The notes: a model not told the origin generated them from the letters alone. A DNA stretch of 44,462 nt from Saprospiraceae bacterium (GCA_022448995.1 JAKVCT010000010.1:1-44462); one strand, 5' to 3'. Shown: positions 1-11,800, counted from the first letter of the stretch. Numbers and translations are program-made.

Positions 1-2708
1 TTGATGATGTAATGGATGCAGCTTCTGCTTCTAACCCAAGTAACTATACGGTTTCTAATGGTTTGACCGTGAATTCGGTGATCTTCACTCCTCCAAGTAC
101 AGTGACTTTAGCTGTAACGCCTAATATGATAGATCAGACTCAGTATACAGTTACCTTCAATTCGAATATTCAGGATTGTGTGGGTAATCCAATCGTTACA
201 AATACAATTAACTTTACTTATTATGATATTGTTGCTGCAACAACTGGGGATTTGATTTTTAATGAAATTTTTGCAGATCCTACGCCTTCTAATGGTTTAC
301 CAGAAGCTGAGTATGTAGAAATCTTCAATCGTTCTAATAAAACCGTAGATTTAGAAAATTATAGATTTGAGGATGGACAGGTGCATACCTTACCACGTCT
401 TATCCTACCAGCTAATTCCTATGCAATTTTGTGTACAGCTAGTCAAGATACTGCTTTTTTGACCTATACACCGAATGTAATTGGTATATCGGGAATTGGT
501 TTAACCAATGGTGGTGAAACGATCAAATTACGCAATGCCAGTGGTTTGATCCTTGACTCTTTGCGTTATGACGATGCTTGGTATCAAGATAATTCTAAAG
601 ATGATGGGGGATGGTCCTTGGAATTGAAAAATCCAGATCATGCCTGTAAAGGGGAGAGTAATTGGTCTGCTTCTATTGCAACTATTGGAGGAACTCCAGG
701 TATTATAAATTCTATCTATGATAATACTCCTGATACAGATTTACCAAGTATCACAGGAGCACAACAAATCAATGCCAACCAAGTTCGGTTGACCTTTAGT
801 GAGGTTATGGATATTGCTGCTATGACCACTGTTGGAAATTATAGCATAAGTAACGGTTTGTCTTTTCTTTCCGCCACAGCACAAGGAAACAATAGCGTGA
901 TTCTGACAGTAGATAATAGTTTTACCAATAATACGACTTATATAATCAGTGCTAATAATGCGAGTGATTGTGTAGGCAATTCTACAAATCTAAGTATCGA
1001 TTTTACTTATTATGATACCGAATCAGCAGGACATTATGATATTATCATCAATGAGATTTTTCCGGATTCTGATCCACAAATTGGATTACCTGAAAAGGAA
1101 TATATAGAGTTATACAATCGTAGTGACAAAGTAATTAATCTACAAGGGTATACTATCAGTGATGGAAGTTCTGCGGTAGGAACTTTACCTTTCTTTATCT
1201 TGCAACCCAATAGTTATGTGATTTTACACAAAGATGATGGAGTGTATGAATATGCACCTTATGGTGATTATGTAACTTCTACGGTGTTTCCTGATTTGAA
1301 TATTAGTGGAGATGATTTAGTCTTGCGCAGTGCTGCCAATACAGTGATTGATGCGGTAAGTTATGATCCTGATTGGTTCCAAAATGGAGATAAGGATAAT
1401 GGTGGTTGGTCATTGGAACGGATCAATCCGAATCGCCCTTGTGAGGGTAGTAGCAATTGGCGTGCTTCTGAAGATAATTTGGGTGGAACGCCAGGTCGTG
1501 TTAATTCTATCTTACAAACTGAGGCAGATACTGATGCACCTGATGTGATTAGAGCATATCCTTTTGCCAACAACCAAGTGCGTTTGTTCTTCTCAGAAGC
1601 TATGGGGGATTTCACTGCTATTGATGCTTCTAATTATGATTTAGATAATAATCGAGTTGTTATTTCAGCTAGTTTAGAAGCGCCATTTTATAATACAGTG
1701 CTTATAAACATAGATACAGATTTGGAAGCGGGTATAATTTATACTTTGAATATGTCTACAGGTCTGACCGATTGTGTAGGCAATGCGATTGGAGTGAATA
1801 AAACAGTGCAGTTTGCTTTACCAGAAGATATTCAGGTAGGTGATGTGATTTTGAATGAGATTTTATTTAATCCAGTAACAGGTGGTAGTGATTTTATTGA
1901 GTTGTATAACAATTCGAATAAAGTTGTGAATATTGCAGATATTATCTTGGCCAATACAGATGATAATGGTTTGGTTAATCAGACAGATAATGTAGAAACA
2001 GACTGGTTACTCTTCCCACAGCAGTATGTTGTACTTTCTGAAGATCCTAATCAAGTCAAGGAAACTTATGCAACAGAGAATCCAAACAATTTTGTTGAAA
2101 ATGACTTGCCAACTTATGCAGATAATGAGGGCAGTGTTATTATCTACAATATAATTGATTCGATTATCGGTACAGATACTATTCCGAGTGATCAGATTCT
2201 CGATCAATTTGATTATTTAGATGATTATCATACGCCACTTATTGATGATGATAATGGTGTTTCTTTAGAACGTATTGATTTTAATGCACCGACTCAAGAT
2301 GAGGATAACTGGCATTCAGCAGCAACTGCTGTTGGTTATGCGACACCTGCTTATCAAAATTCTAGTTTTCAGGATAATGTAATTACAGATGAGGATCTCA
2401 TTCAGATTCCAGACAAGACCTTTTCACCTGATGGAGATGGTTTTGAGGATTTCTTATTGATTAATTATAATGTGGAGGATATAGGTTATGTAGCCAATGT
2501 AACTATTTATGATGCAAATGGACGTCCAATTCGTACCTTGGTTAACGGTGAACTACTGATGCGCGAAGGAACTTTCCAATGGGATGGTGCGGATGATGCT
2601 GGAAATAAAGCTAAAGTAGGGGTGTATGTAATCTTATTAGAAATATTTAATCCTGCTGGGGATGTGCAACGCATGAAGAAAACTTGTGTAGTAGCTGGAG
2701 CTTTCTAG
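1..2708 (+). CDS. Lamin-tail-domain surface protein, 5' end missing
   Basis: The reading frame is open to the left edge (first full codon at position 3), so the true start and any signal peptide lie outside the window; the ATG at 12 is internal. About 900 residues are visible. Numbering from that ATG, the layout is a partial SbsA/Big_5-type Ig domain (to about 72), a lamin tail domain (LTD) at about 78-237, a second Ig-like domain, LTD 2 at about 336-500, a third Ig-like domain, LTD 3 from about 606, and a C-terminal FlgD-like Ig domain from about 803 (FSPDGDGFEDF and WDGADDAGNKAKVGVYV). LTDs 1 and 2 share GGWSLE, a cysteine-containing NP segment and GGTPG. LTDs in secreted bacterial proteins are thought to bind or display at the surface; the role here is unknown. 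The C-terminus resembles the FlgD-like ends of exported Bacteroidota proteins rather than the type B sorting domain of its two downstream neighbours. Confidence 0.85.
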   Translation, partial: DDVMDAASASNPSNYTVSNGLTVNSVIFTPPSTVTLAVTPNMIDQTQYTVTFNSNIQDCVGNPIVTNTINFTYYDIVAATTGDLIFNEIFADPTPSNGLPEAEYVEIFNRSNKTVDLENYRFEDGQVHTLPRLILPANSYAILCTASQDTAFLTYTPNVIGISGIGLTNGGETIKLRNASGLILDSLRYDDAWYQDNSKDDGGWSLELKNPDHACKGESNWSASIATIGGTPGIINSIYDNTPDTDLPSITGAQQINANQVRLTFSEVMDIAAMTTVGNYSISNGLSFLSATAQGNNSVILTVDNSFTNNTTYIISANNASDCVGNSTNLSIDFTYYDTESAGHYDIIINEIFPDSDPQIGLPEKEYIELYNRSDKVINLQGYTISDGSSAVGTLPFFILQPNSYVILHKDDGVYEYAPYGDYVTSTVFPDLNISGDDLVLRSAANTVIDAVSYDPDWFQNGDKDNGGWSLERINPNRPCEGSSNWRASEDNLGGTPGRVNSILQTEADTDAPDVIRAYPFANNQVRLFFSEAMGDFTAIDASNYDLDNNRVVISASLEAPFYNTVLINIDTDLEAGIIYTLNMSTGLTDCVGNAIGVNKTVQFALPEDIQVGDVILNEILFNPVTGGSDFIELYNNSNKVVNIADIILANTDDNGLVNQTDNVETDWLLFPQQYVVLSEDPNQVKETYATENPNNFVENDLPTYADNEGSVIIYNIIDSIIGTDTIPSDQILDQFDYLDDYHTPLIDDDNGVSLERIDFNAPTQDEDNWHSAATAVGYATPAYQNSSFQDNVITDEDLIQIPDKTFSPDGDGFEDFLLINYNVEDIGYVANVTIYDANGRPIRTLVNGELLMREGTFQWDGADDAGNKAKVGVYVILLEIFNPAGDVQRMKKTCVVAGAF

Positions 2709-2744
2709 TTACTATAAGTTGATAATTAACACAATATATACTTC

Positions 2745-2788
2745 AAGGAGTTAGGGTAGAGTAAATACCTTAGCTCCTTTTTATTTTT
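2745..2788 (+). terminator. Intrinsic terminator after the lamin-tail gene
   Basis: A 14-bp stem (aaggagttagggta pairing with taccttagctcctt, with G-U wobbles) and a 7-nt loop lie 37 bases after the stop codon. A T-rich tract (ttttatttttt) follows. This is a textbook Rho-independent structure. Confidence 0.8.
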
Positions 2789-2799
2789 TGAAAAAAATA

Positions 2800-2986
2800 T
2801 ATAGCTAAAATTATATAAAATGTCACCGTTTGACGAAGGGCTAAGCTCGAAGAGCTCTGCGAAGCAAAAGGCCAACCCTTTATATTTTGGTGTTTTTCAC
2901 GTTCATCATTACATCTTACAGCGAAGACCTTTAGCTCTTCGCCACCAAATTTTTGATTTATGACATTTTCTTTAAATTCAGCTATA
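2800..2986. mobile_element. MITE-like palindromic element, 187 bp
   Basis: The ends are 26-bp terminal inverted repeats matching at 22 of 26 positions: both begin tatagct and end aaaatgtca when read inward (2800-2825 and the complement of 2961-2986). Inside, cgaag-R-gctaa continues the inverted symmetry, so much of the element could fold into one hairpin. TA dinucleotides sit at both outer edges, which would fit a TA target duplication as in IS630/mariner-derived MITEs. There is no transposase and no believable ORF; a minus-strand frame runs across it but has no signs of being a gene. A 20-nt internal segment (2854-2873) recurs with two changes at 20482-20501. Whether it is a MITE or another palindromic repeat cannot be decided from one copy. 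Confidence 0.55.
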
Positions 2987-3161
2987 GAACCAAACTTTAA
3001 AACAATTGAGTAAATATATACATGTAAAAGCAGCAAGCTGTAAACTCTGCCCGTTGTAGCTATAAATTCTATTTTCTAAACAAAAAAATATTGGAAACTT
3101 GATCTGAGACAGATCCCAAAGATCAAAACTCTACAAGACTCTTAATCAAAAGATAAAAAAT

Positions 3162-6100
3162 ATGAAATTCCAATACCCACTGCTCTTTATGCTAATATTG
3201 AGTCAGATTTCTAATGTTTATACTCAAACTAATGTTAGTTTTTCTGCTAATCAAACTCAAGTTTGTGCTTCAGCATTAATAGAATTTTATGATAATACTA
3301 CTTCTGCAAATCCGATTGTAGCTTGGGAATGGACAAGGAACGGTACAATTGTAGCTAATCAACAGAATCCATTTTTATTCTTCTCTAGTCCAGGTAATTA
3401 TGATATTTGTCTTACAACCACTGACAATGTGGGCAACAGTGTAACACATTGTGAAAACTCCTTTATTGTAGTCAATTCTTTACCACAGGTCAACTTTAGT
3501 ATAGATTCTTCTATGGGTTGTGTACCATATACGGTTAGTTTTACAGATTTGAGCACAGCAGGATCAGGAGCCATTACGAGTTGGTTATGGGATTTTGGGG
3601 ATGGAAATTTAGATCCCCAAAATCAGAATCCAAGCCATACTTATACTGTTGCAGGGAATTTTGATGTTACTCTTGTTGTGACAGATATTAACGGTTGTTC
3701 GGAATCTCTATTAATTAATGATACGGTGAACATAGTAGATCCCCCTTTTGCTGCCATCTCTACCAATGGTTTTTCTTCGTCTTGTGATTTCCCTCGTACG
3801 GTAACTTTTCAAGCAACAAGTGCCAGTACATCAGGACAAACCTATGTTTGGGAGTTTGGAGACGGAGATACGGCCACAGGGCAAACTGTAAGTCATATTT
3901 ACACAAGTGCAGGTTGCTATACTCCAACACTAACTGTAACTTCTGCTTTAGGAAACTGTACCTATACAAGGGTAACGAATAACTGTATTAATGTAGCTCC
4001 ACCGCCTGTGGCAGATTTTTCTTTAGGTTCACCAATTGGTTGTAGTATTCCCCATACAACCTCTATTACCAATAACTCAACTAATGCCACTACTTATACT
4101 TGGACTCTAGGAGATGGGAATTCTTTGGGAGGCTCCATAAGTTCTTATACCTATAATAGCTATAGTACTCTATTTACGCCTGATGGTTTTTTTTCTATTA
4201 AACTAATAGCTTATAATAATACAGGTTGTCAATCTTCACATACTGAAGTTGTACAGGTATCTGATTTACAGGCAGAATTTGATTACTCTGTACTGAGTTC
4301 TTGTGCTCCTACAGCAGAGGTTAGTGTGCAGACCATGTACACGGGAGGTACTCCTTATTTTGAAACCGGAATACAATGGGATTGGGATTTTGGAGATGGG
4401 CAGCAAAGCACAGGTATGATAGCTAATAATATTTACGCAGATTCAGGTACTTACATGATTAATCTTACCGCTACGGATACATTAGGTTGTACTATAACCC
4501 TAGAGGATTCAGTAGATATAGGGATTACTCCAGTTATTGATAGTCTCTATCTAACACAAGATACCTTGTGTCATAGTGATAGTACATTGCTTATGGCTTG
4601 GGGACCTGATTATATAGATGAATGGTATTGGAATTTTGGTTCTACTGGAGCAACTGGAGATAGTGTGTATGTAAGTTTTGCTGATTCAGGAAGTGTATCT
4701 GGAAATTTAGTGGCTACATTCAATGGTTGTCAGGGAAGTATTCCTGTGGGGGAGGTATTTGTAGAGCTCCCTCTTGCCGATTTGGTGAAAACAGTACGAT
4801 GTGGGAGCTTTACAGTTGATTTTGAGAATATCTCTGCAGGGGCTGATCAGTGGTTTTGGGATTTTGGTGATCCTACAACTACAAGTGACACGAGTTCTAC
4901 CTTGTGGGATGCCACTTATACTTATCCAGATACAGGAATATACTATGCTTATCTTTGGGTGTATAACGAAAGTACAGGCTGTTCGGATTCTTTTGAATGT
5001 AAGTTGGAGATTTATCCAGTTATTGCTGATTTTTTGGTGCAAACTACTGTTTGTGCACCAGATACGATCAGTGCCATCAACCTAAGTACAGGTGCTGCAA
5101 GTTATTATTGGGATATCGATCAGATGGGAAACTATCCCTTAAGTCCTGATACATTACATGCAGAATTAGTTTTTGGGGTGGAAGCCTATGATACGATTAC
5201 CTTGATTGCTTGGGATGAATTTGGTTGTGCAGATACGGTTCAAAAACCGATTATTGTTTCGCAGATTTTCCCAAACATTCATGCAGATCAACTTGTAGGT
5301 TGTTTGCCCTTTCAGCCTACTTTGACAGATAGTTCTATCAGTGGTATTAGTCCCATAGTAGCTTGGGATTGGGGAGCATTTGGGACAAGCTCGTCTATTA
5401 GTCCCACACTGACAAATTCTGGTAGTAATGTCATTACAATGGAAGTGACCAATGATTTGGGCTGTCAAGAAAATACCTTTATTCTTATAGGAGTAGAATA
5501 TGCTAATGCTATGTTTAATACAGCGGCAGATGTATGTCTAGGAGATGTTACTGGATTTTTAGGCTATCCAAGTTCTGGGACTTCTCCTTTGACTTATACT
5601 TGGGATTTTGGAGATGGGACTGTACCTACTATTGGAGGTTCAAATATATTACACAACTATGCTGATGCAGGGATTTATTCACCTTGTTTGGTCGTAACTT
5701 CTCCAGCAGGTTGCGTAGATACCTTTTGCAGAAATAATCATATAGAAGTACATGATCCTGTAGCAGACTTTACTCAAGATACTACTTACACTTCTTGTCC
5801 TCCCTTAGAGGTGAATTTTAATACTCTTTCTACAGGGGCTAATCAGTGGTATTGGGAGTTTGGAAATGGGAGTATTTCCACCTTGGAAAACCCAAGTCAT
5901 ATTTATTCAGATGTAGGGATTTATGATGTAACTTTAACCGTAACAGCAATTCCAGGCTGTAGTCATACTGTTACCTTAGATAGTTTGATTGAAATAGAAG
6001 GACCTTATGGGGTGTTTAATTCTATTCCTTTGGATACTTGTGCTCCTATAGAGATGCGTTTTGAGGGAGAGGCCTATGGCACAGTGAGTTATACCTGGCT

Positions 6101-8669
6101 ATACGGAGATGGTGGTATTGGAGTACATATGAGTTCTGATACGGTAGATACTATCAATTATGTCTATACTATTCCAGGGGTATATGTTCCTGAATTAATC
6201 TTGGATGATGGTTTTGGCTGTATTTTATCTTTTGAGGGTGCACCAATAAATATTGATGGTATTCCTGATACTGAGTTATTAGTTTCAGATTCGATACTCT
6301 GTGTTGGGGAACAAGCCATTTTTGATATAGACCCTCAAGGAAACTATACTTATACTTGGGCATTTGAAGGAGGGAGTGTAGATACTTCCTTTTTGGCGAA
6401 CCCTACTGTTGTATATTCAGATACTGGTTTGTTGGATGTAAGTCTCATATTGAGTAATGGTTCTTGTATAGATACCTTTTTTAGGCAGGATTGGTTGAGT
6501 ATACATGGTTTACCCAATGCAGCTTTTAGTCCAGCATGGATAGATACCTGTGGTGTGGCGAGCAATAGTTTTATGGATCTATCTAGTTCTGATTATGAAA
6601 CTATACATCAATGGAATTGGGATTTTGGAGACGGGAGTACTAGTCTTTTACAAAACCCTAATCATTTCTTCAGTACGGTAGATTCTTTTCAAATAAGTTT
6701 GATAGTAGAAACTACAAGTGAGTGTAGAGATACTAGTTCTAATTGGATTCATGTTTATCCTATTCCAACTGTATCTATTGCGGCTGTTTCGCCAGTTTGT
6801 GAGGGGGATAGTCTGCAATTGCAGGCCACAGGGCAAGGTACGCCAGTTTGGACAAGTAATATTCCTTTGAGTGATCTTAATATAGCTAATCCTGTAGCTT
6901 ATCCTACAACTACAGATGATGCTATTGTAGAATATACCAATGTTTTTGGTTGCCAAGCCAGTGATACAGTTCAGATTGTTTGGAATCCATTACCTAATAT
7001 ACAAGCTTTAGGAGATACAATTTGTTGGGGGGATGCAGCCAATTTGAATGCCGTAGGTGGGCAAACTTATGTTTGGCAATCTGCTGTGAATCTTTCAGAT
7101 CCAAATAGCGCAAATCCGCAGACCAGTCCATTACAAAATACAATGTATTGGGTAGAAGGTACAGATGTTCATGGTTGTGTCAATACAGACAGTACAATTG
7201 TTATTGTACATGCTTTACCAACTCCTCAGATTACAAGTTCAAATAGCATGTTTTGTGAGGGAGATAGTTTAGAATTGGAAGCAACTGGTGGAATCATAAT
7301 CAATTGGCAAACAGATGCTTTTTCGGAACAGATTAATGCAAATACAGCCTTAGTTTACCCGACAAATTCTCAGTATTTTTATGTAGAAGTTATGGATGCT
7401 AATACCTGTAGTAATCAGGATAGTATTTGGGTTGAAATTACACCTATTATCAATAATGCTTTATTAGAAGATCTATATATCTGCAAAGATGCAGCATTTA
7501 CCTTAGGATTAAACTCTGGCAATCAGGCTACTTGGCAAGGTGTAAACTTAAGTTGTACGACTTGTCCAAATCCTGTAGCGAGTCCGATAGTTACGAGTTC
7601 TTATTATGTATATTTTGTAACCACGGAAGGTTGCCCAACATCTGATAGTTTAACCATTTATGTGTTGGATACAGCTCAGATTAATGCAGGAGTTGGAACA
7701 ATACTATGTGAAGGAGAATCTTATTCCTTTGAAGGAGAAGGTGCTCAGGGCTGGCCATTCCAGTGGTTAGCTAATGGTATTGTGATTGAGGATCAAGATA
7801 CAGAGATTTTGGTGACTCCAAACAGTAGCACGATATATACTTGGCAAGTAGGAGAGGGGGATTGTATTGTACAAGATCAGGTGACATTGGAGGTTATTCC
7901 TAAAACGGACTTACTTGTTCGAGATACCTTTGCTTGTGAACAGCAAGGGATTCGTTTGCGCAATACGAGTTCTACAGATCATCTGACAAATTTGGTTTGG
8001 GTTCCCAACAAAGGTACAGATACTTTATATGGTGAGGCTCCAATTGTCATGGCAGATCTTGCACCTATTATGTACACTGTTTCTGCTTTTGATGGGCACT
8101 GTCCAATAAACTCAGCTAGTTTTTCGGTGAATTTGCGTCCAAGCCCTTCTGCTAATCTCAATAAAAAATTTACTTTTGCTCGAGAAGGTACTACTGTAGA
8201 TTTACGAGTCTTGAATCCTGCAATTACGAGTTTCAATTGGTCACCTCCTCAAGCAGTCAACTGTCCAACTTGTGCAAATGTAGAACACATTATTGAAGAT
8301 GATATCGTTCTATATGTAGATATTGAAGATGAATATGGATGTATAGGGCAAGATTCAGTACAAATCAAAGAAGATAATCGTTGTGGAGCACACAGTGTAT
8401 TTATTCCCAATGCCTTTACACCCAATGGTGATGGTGCAAATGATAAAATTCAAATCATTAGTAATAAAATAACAGAGATAGAATCTTTTATGATTTTTAA
8501 TCGTTGGGGGGAAAAGGTATTCGAAACCAATGATAGAGCTGTATTTTGGGATGGGATTTACAAGGGCAAACATCTGCCAACAGATGTTTATGTTTATGTG
8601 CTCAATTTTCCTTGTCCGGATACTGGTGAACCTACACAGCTGACAGGAGACATTACATTGCTTCGTTAG
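3162..8669 (+). CDS. Giant PKD-repeat protein with T9SS type B sorting domain
   Basis: This 1835-residue protein starts with a signal peptide (MKFQYPLLFMLILSQ, cleavage probably near YTQ). About ten PKD-type Ig domains follow, recognised by WDFGDG and variants such as WEFGDG, WEFGNG and WLYGDG, each with a downstream Y-x-x-x-G-x-Y strand. From about residue 1200 there are several Ig-like modules with the pattern GDTIC...YVWQS...GC. The last 90 residues are a gliding-motility-associated/T9SS type B domain (CHU_C type): FIPNAFTPNGDGANDKI, FNRWGEKVFET, WDG-x-Y-K-G and a VYVY strand. Known members cross the outer membrane through the type IX system, and many become surface adhesins. The function of this one is inferred only as a surface or secreted adhesive protein. 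It is collinear with the next gene, so the two are a tandem duplication. No good promoter match was found upstream; a gatctg-aga-cagatc palindrome lies at 3101-3115. Confidence 0.88.
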   Translation: MKFQYPLLFMLILSQISNVYTQTNVSFSANQTQVCASALIEFYDNTTSANPIVAWEWTRNGTIVANQQNPFLFFSSPGNYDICLTTTDNVGNSVTHCENSFIVVNSLPQVNFSIDSSMGCVPYTVSFTDLSTAGSGAITSWLWDFGDGNLDPQNQNPSHTYTVAGNFDVTLVVTDINGCSESLLINDTVNIVDPPFAAISTNGFSSSCDFPRTVTFQATSASTSGQTYVWEFGDGDTATGQTVSHIYTSAGCYTPTLTVTSALGNCTYTRVTNNCINVAPPPVADFSLGSPIGCSIPHTTSITNNSTNATTYTWTLGDGNSLGGSISSYTYNSYSTLFTPDGFFSIKLIAYNNTGCQSSHTEVVQVSDLQAEFDYSVLSSCAPTAEVSVQTMYTGGTPYFETGIQWDWDFGDGQQSTGMIANNIYADSGTYMINLTATDTLGCTITLEDSVDIGITPVIDSLYLTQDTLCHSDSTLLMAWGPDYIDEWYWNFGSTGATGDSVYVSFADSGSVSGNLVATFNGCQGSIPVGEVFVELPLADLVKTVRCGSFTVDFENISAGADQWFWDFGDPTTTSDTSSTLWDATYTYPDTGIYYAYLWVYNESTGCSDSFECKLEIYPVIADFLVQTTVCAPDTISAINLSTGAASYYWDIDQMGNYPLSPDTLHAELVFGVEAYDTITLIAWDEFGCADTVQKPIIVSQIFPNIHADQLVGCLPFQPTLTDSSISGISPIVAWDWGAFGTSSSISPTLTNSGSNVITMEVTNDLGCQENTFILIGVEYANAMFNTAADVCLGDVTGFLGYPSSGTSPLTYTWDFGDGTVPTIGGSNILHNYADAGIYSPCLVVTSPAGCVDTFCRNNHIEVHDPVADFTQDTTYTSCPPLEVNFNTLSTGANQWYWEFGNGSISTLENPSHIYSDVGIYDVTLTVTAIPGCSHTVTLDSLIEIEGPYGVFNSIPLDTCAPIEMRFEGEAYGTVSYTWLYGDGGIGVHMSSDTVDTINYVYTIPGVYVPELILDDGFGCILSFEGAPINIDGIPDTELLVSDSILCVGEQAIFDIDPQGNYTYTWAFEGGSVDTSFLANPTVVYSDTGLLDVSLILSNGSCIDTFFRQDWLSIHGLPNAAFSPAWIDTCGVASNSFMDLSSSDYETIHQWNWDFGDGSTSLLQNPNHFFSTVDSFQISLIVETTSECRDTSSNWIHVYPIPTVSIAAVSPVCEGDSLQLQATGQGTPVWTSNIPLSDLNIANPVAYPTTTDDAIVEYTNVFGCQASDTVQIVWNPLPNIQALGDTICWGDAANLNAVGGQTYVWQSAVNLSDPNSANPQTSPLQNTMYWVEGTDVHGCVNTDSTIVIVHALPTPQITSSNSMFCEGDSLELEATGGIIINWQTDAFSEQINANTALVYPTNSQYFYVEVMDANTCSNQDSIWVEITPIINNALLEDLYICKDAAFTLGLNSGNQATWQGVNLSCTTCPNPVASPIVTSSYYVYFVTTEGCPTSDSLTIYVLDTAQINAGVGTILCEGESYSFEGEGAQGWPFQWLANGIVIEDQDTEILVTPNSSTIYTWQVGEGDCIVQDQVTLEVIPKTDLLVRDTFACEQQGIRLRNTSSTDHLTNLVWVPNKGTDTLYGEAPIVMADLAPIMYTVSAFDGHCPINSASFSVNLRPSPSANLNKKFTFAREGTTVDLRVLNPAITSFNWSPPQAVNCPTCANVEHIIEDDIVLYVDIEDEYGCIGQDSVQIKEDNRCGAHSVFIPNAFTPNGDGANDKIQIISNKITEIESFMIFNRWGEKVFETNDRAVFWDGIYKGKHLPTDVYVYVLNFPCPDTGEPTQLTGDITLLR

Positions 8670-8685
8670 TGTATTTTGCTTAGGC

Positions 8686-8712
8686 AGAGCTTCTACATCT
8701 AGTAGAAGCTCT
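8686..8712 (+). terminator. Perfect hairpin after the first giant gene
   Basis: An 11-bp perfect stem (agagcttctac with gtagaagctct) and a 5-nt loop lie 16 bases after the stop codon. The following tract, atttgtctgtt, is only moderately T-rich. It is probably an intrinsic terminator separating the two giant paralogues. Confidence 0.65.
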
Positions 8713-8836
8713 ATTTGTCTGTTAAGGAATAACTTTATCAAAATGAAAAGGTGGGATTCTTGAAAAAAAAGCATTTACTTTGTGATAATAGTCGACTCTA
8801 CTGCTCTAAAAAATGATTTGAAAAATAACTGTTTCT

Positions 8837-11800
8837 ATGAAAGTTCTCCCTAGCTTAAAGTATATTTATTGTAGCATTCTAGTGTTATTTTCCTTTACGA
8901 TTACAGCGCAAACTACAGTCTCCTTTAGCGCAACAGATACTGCAGTATGTGTACCTGCACTAATTCAATTTTCAGATAATACAAGCTCCTCTAACTCTAT
9001 TGTATCGTGGGAGTGGACTAGAGATGGTAATTTTGTTTCTAATTTACAAGATCCAGCTCTTTTGTTTAATACTCCAGGAACTTACGATATTTGTTTGTCT
9101 GTCACAGATAATTTAGGAAATATAACCACTCAGTGTGAAACAGCCTATATCACGATTTTTGCTTTACCCAATGCTGATTTTTCTGTGGATGTAACAGAAG
9201 GTTGTGCTCCTTTGGACGTGAATTTTACTGATTTGAGCACCTTAGGAGATGCTCCTATTACAGATTGGTTATGGGATTTTGGAGATGGTGTTTTAGATTC
9301 TACTCAGCAGAATCCTTTTCATTCATACACTACTTTGGGGAATTTTGATGTTACCCTAGTGATCACAGACTCTAATACTTGTTCTAGCAGTATTTTGGTG
9401 AGTGATTTAATTACAACATATGATGTTCCAACGGCTATTATTACAAACGATTTGACCGTGCCTGTCTGTGGCTTACCAGGTACTATAACTTTCAATGGTT
9501 TTGGACAAAGCGCAACACCTCCACTTACATATACTTGGGATTTTGGAGATAATACCACTGCAATTGGTCAGACTAGCACTCATTTGTATACTAGTCCAGG
9601 ATGCTATACACCTACCTTAACTGTTGCTTCTGGTAATTGTGCAACCACAGTAGTTGCGGATACTTGTCTAGTAGTGGTGCCTGCACCTGTAGCAGATTTT
9701 ACCATGGATGCACCAACAGCCTGTGAATTGCCCCATGTTGTAAATTTTACCAATAATTCTTCTAATGCAAACAGCTATACTTGGTCATTTGGAAATGGCG
9801 GCAGTTCTACTGCAATTTCTCCATCTCATACCTATACTGCTTATGATTCTGAGGGGGATAATCCAGATGGAGTCTTTCCTATTGTTTTAGCTGTTACAAA
9901 TTCAGAAGGTTGTGTAGATACACTGAGAGATACTGTCTTAATTTCTAATTTAGAAGCGAATATTAATCTGGTCAGTATCAACAACTGTATACCTAGTGGA
10001 ACAACTACTTTTAGTGATAATTCAACAAATGTTTCCAATGCTTTTCAGAGTGTAACTTGGAATTGGGATTTTGGGAATACCCTTGGTGCCACTACTGAAA
10101 ATACTTCTACTACTTATCCTGATTCTGGAACCTATGTTACACAACTCATTGTCACAGATAATATTGGCTGTGTAGATAGTGTTTCGCTGAGTAATTCTTA
10201 TGGAATTTTACCTGTCATTGATAGTTTTGTAATGACACCTGATACCCTTTGTAGAAGTGATAAAATTAGCTTACAGGCCTGGGGGAGTAGCTATATTGAT
10301 AGCTGGTCTTGGTCGTTTAGTGATGGAACAGGAACAAATGGTGCAAGTACTACTCATGAGTTTATAGACACAGGGCTGATTACAGGAACTGTAATTGCTA
10401 GCTTCAATGGATGTGAGACTATGCTTAATCTAAATCCTACTTATGTATTACCACCTATTGCCCAATTTGCCCCCAATATAGATTGTGGATCCTTAACTGT
10501 TGATTTTCTGAATACCTCAATTGGAGCTGATACTTGGTTTTGGGACTTTGGCGATACAACAGTTACAACAGATACTAATTCGATTGATTTTAATCCAACA
10601 TATACTTATCCAGATACAGGGATCTATGAAGTAGTTCTTTCAGTATGGAACGCAACCACTAACTGTTTTGATGATACTACTGTTGTTGTAAATTTACGAC
10701 CTCTGATTGCAGATTTTGAAATCCAAGATACTATTTGTGCACCAGATACTATTCAACCTATTAATACTAGTATCAATGGGGCTTTTTGGTCGTGGGGGAC
10801 AAGTTTTAGCGGAAATTATGTATTGAATTCAGCAGATGCAGAACCTCAGATTGTGTTTCAAACAGAAGGACTAGATACTATTCGCTTGCTTATAGGGGCA
10901 TCTAATGGTTGTATAGATACATTTAAGCAAGTCGTTTATGTTTCTAGGATGCAAGCACAAATCAGTGCAGCACCACCTTTTGGTTGTGCTCCTCTCAATA
11001 CAACCTTGACAGATGCTACCCTTAGTACTATAAGTCCTGTGATTGCATGGACTTGGGATATGGGAGAAACAGCCAGTAGTATCAATAGAACCTACACCAA
11101 TCCAGGTGTATATACTGCATCACTCATTGTTCAAAATGATTTTGGCTGTGTAGATACAGCTTCCATACAACTCAATGCTGATTTTGTAGATGCAAGTCTA
11201 AATGCACAACGTGATGTCTGTATAGGTAACAGTGTGTTGATTTTCTCTAGCTCAACAAGTTCTGCGCCATTAGATTTATCTTGGGATTTTGGTGATGGCA
11301 ATAGTTCTACAGATAATCCTTTTGTATTCCATACTTATGCTAGTGCTGGTTTGTATACTGTTTGTTTGGCTGCCTCCACACTTTCGGGCTGTTCTGATAC
11401 TGTATGTTTGACAGATTGGATAGAAGTCCATGATCCTTCTGCTTTGTTTACGCAGGATACTACTTTTACGACTTGTCCTCCTTTGGAGGTCAATTTTACT
11501 GATTTGTCACCTAGTGGAACACAGTGGTCATGGGATTTTGGTGATGGAAGTACCTCTAATTTAGAAAATCCAAGTCATATATATTCTGATGCAGGTTCCT
11601 ATGATGTGACACTTACAGTAAGTGCCATTCCAGGGTGTACTGATACACGAATATATCCAGATTTGATACAAATTTCGGGGCCATCGGGAAGTATCTATGC
11701 CCCTAGTGAGAGAGATTGTGCACCTGTAGAGCTTGAGCTTGTAGGTACTGGGCAAAATACCATAAGCTATACTTGGTTATATGGAAATGGTGATTTTGAT

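Noticed and set aside
2770..3036. 88-codon minus-strand frame over the palindromic element
   Set aside because: It spans both inverted repeats and the terminator, has no recognisable domain, and its frame is a by-product of the repeat sequence.
8355..8774. 139-codon minus-strand frame at the end of the first giant gene
   Set aside because: It is antisense to the conserved T9SS sorting domain and crosses the terminator.
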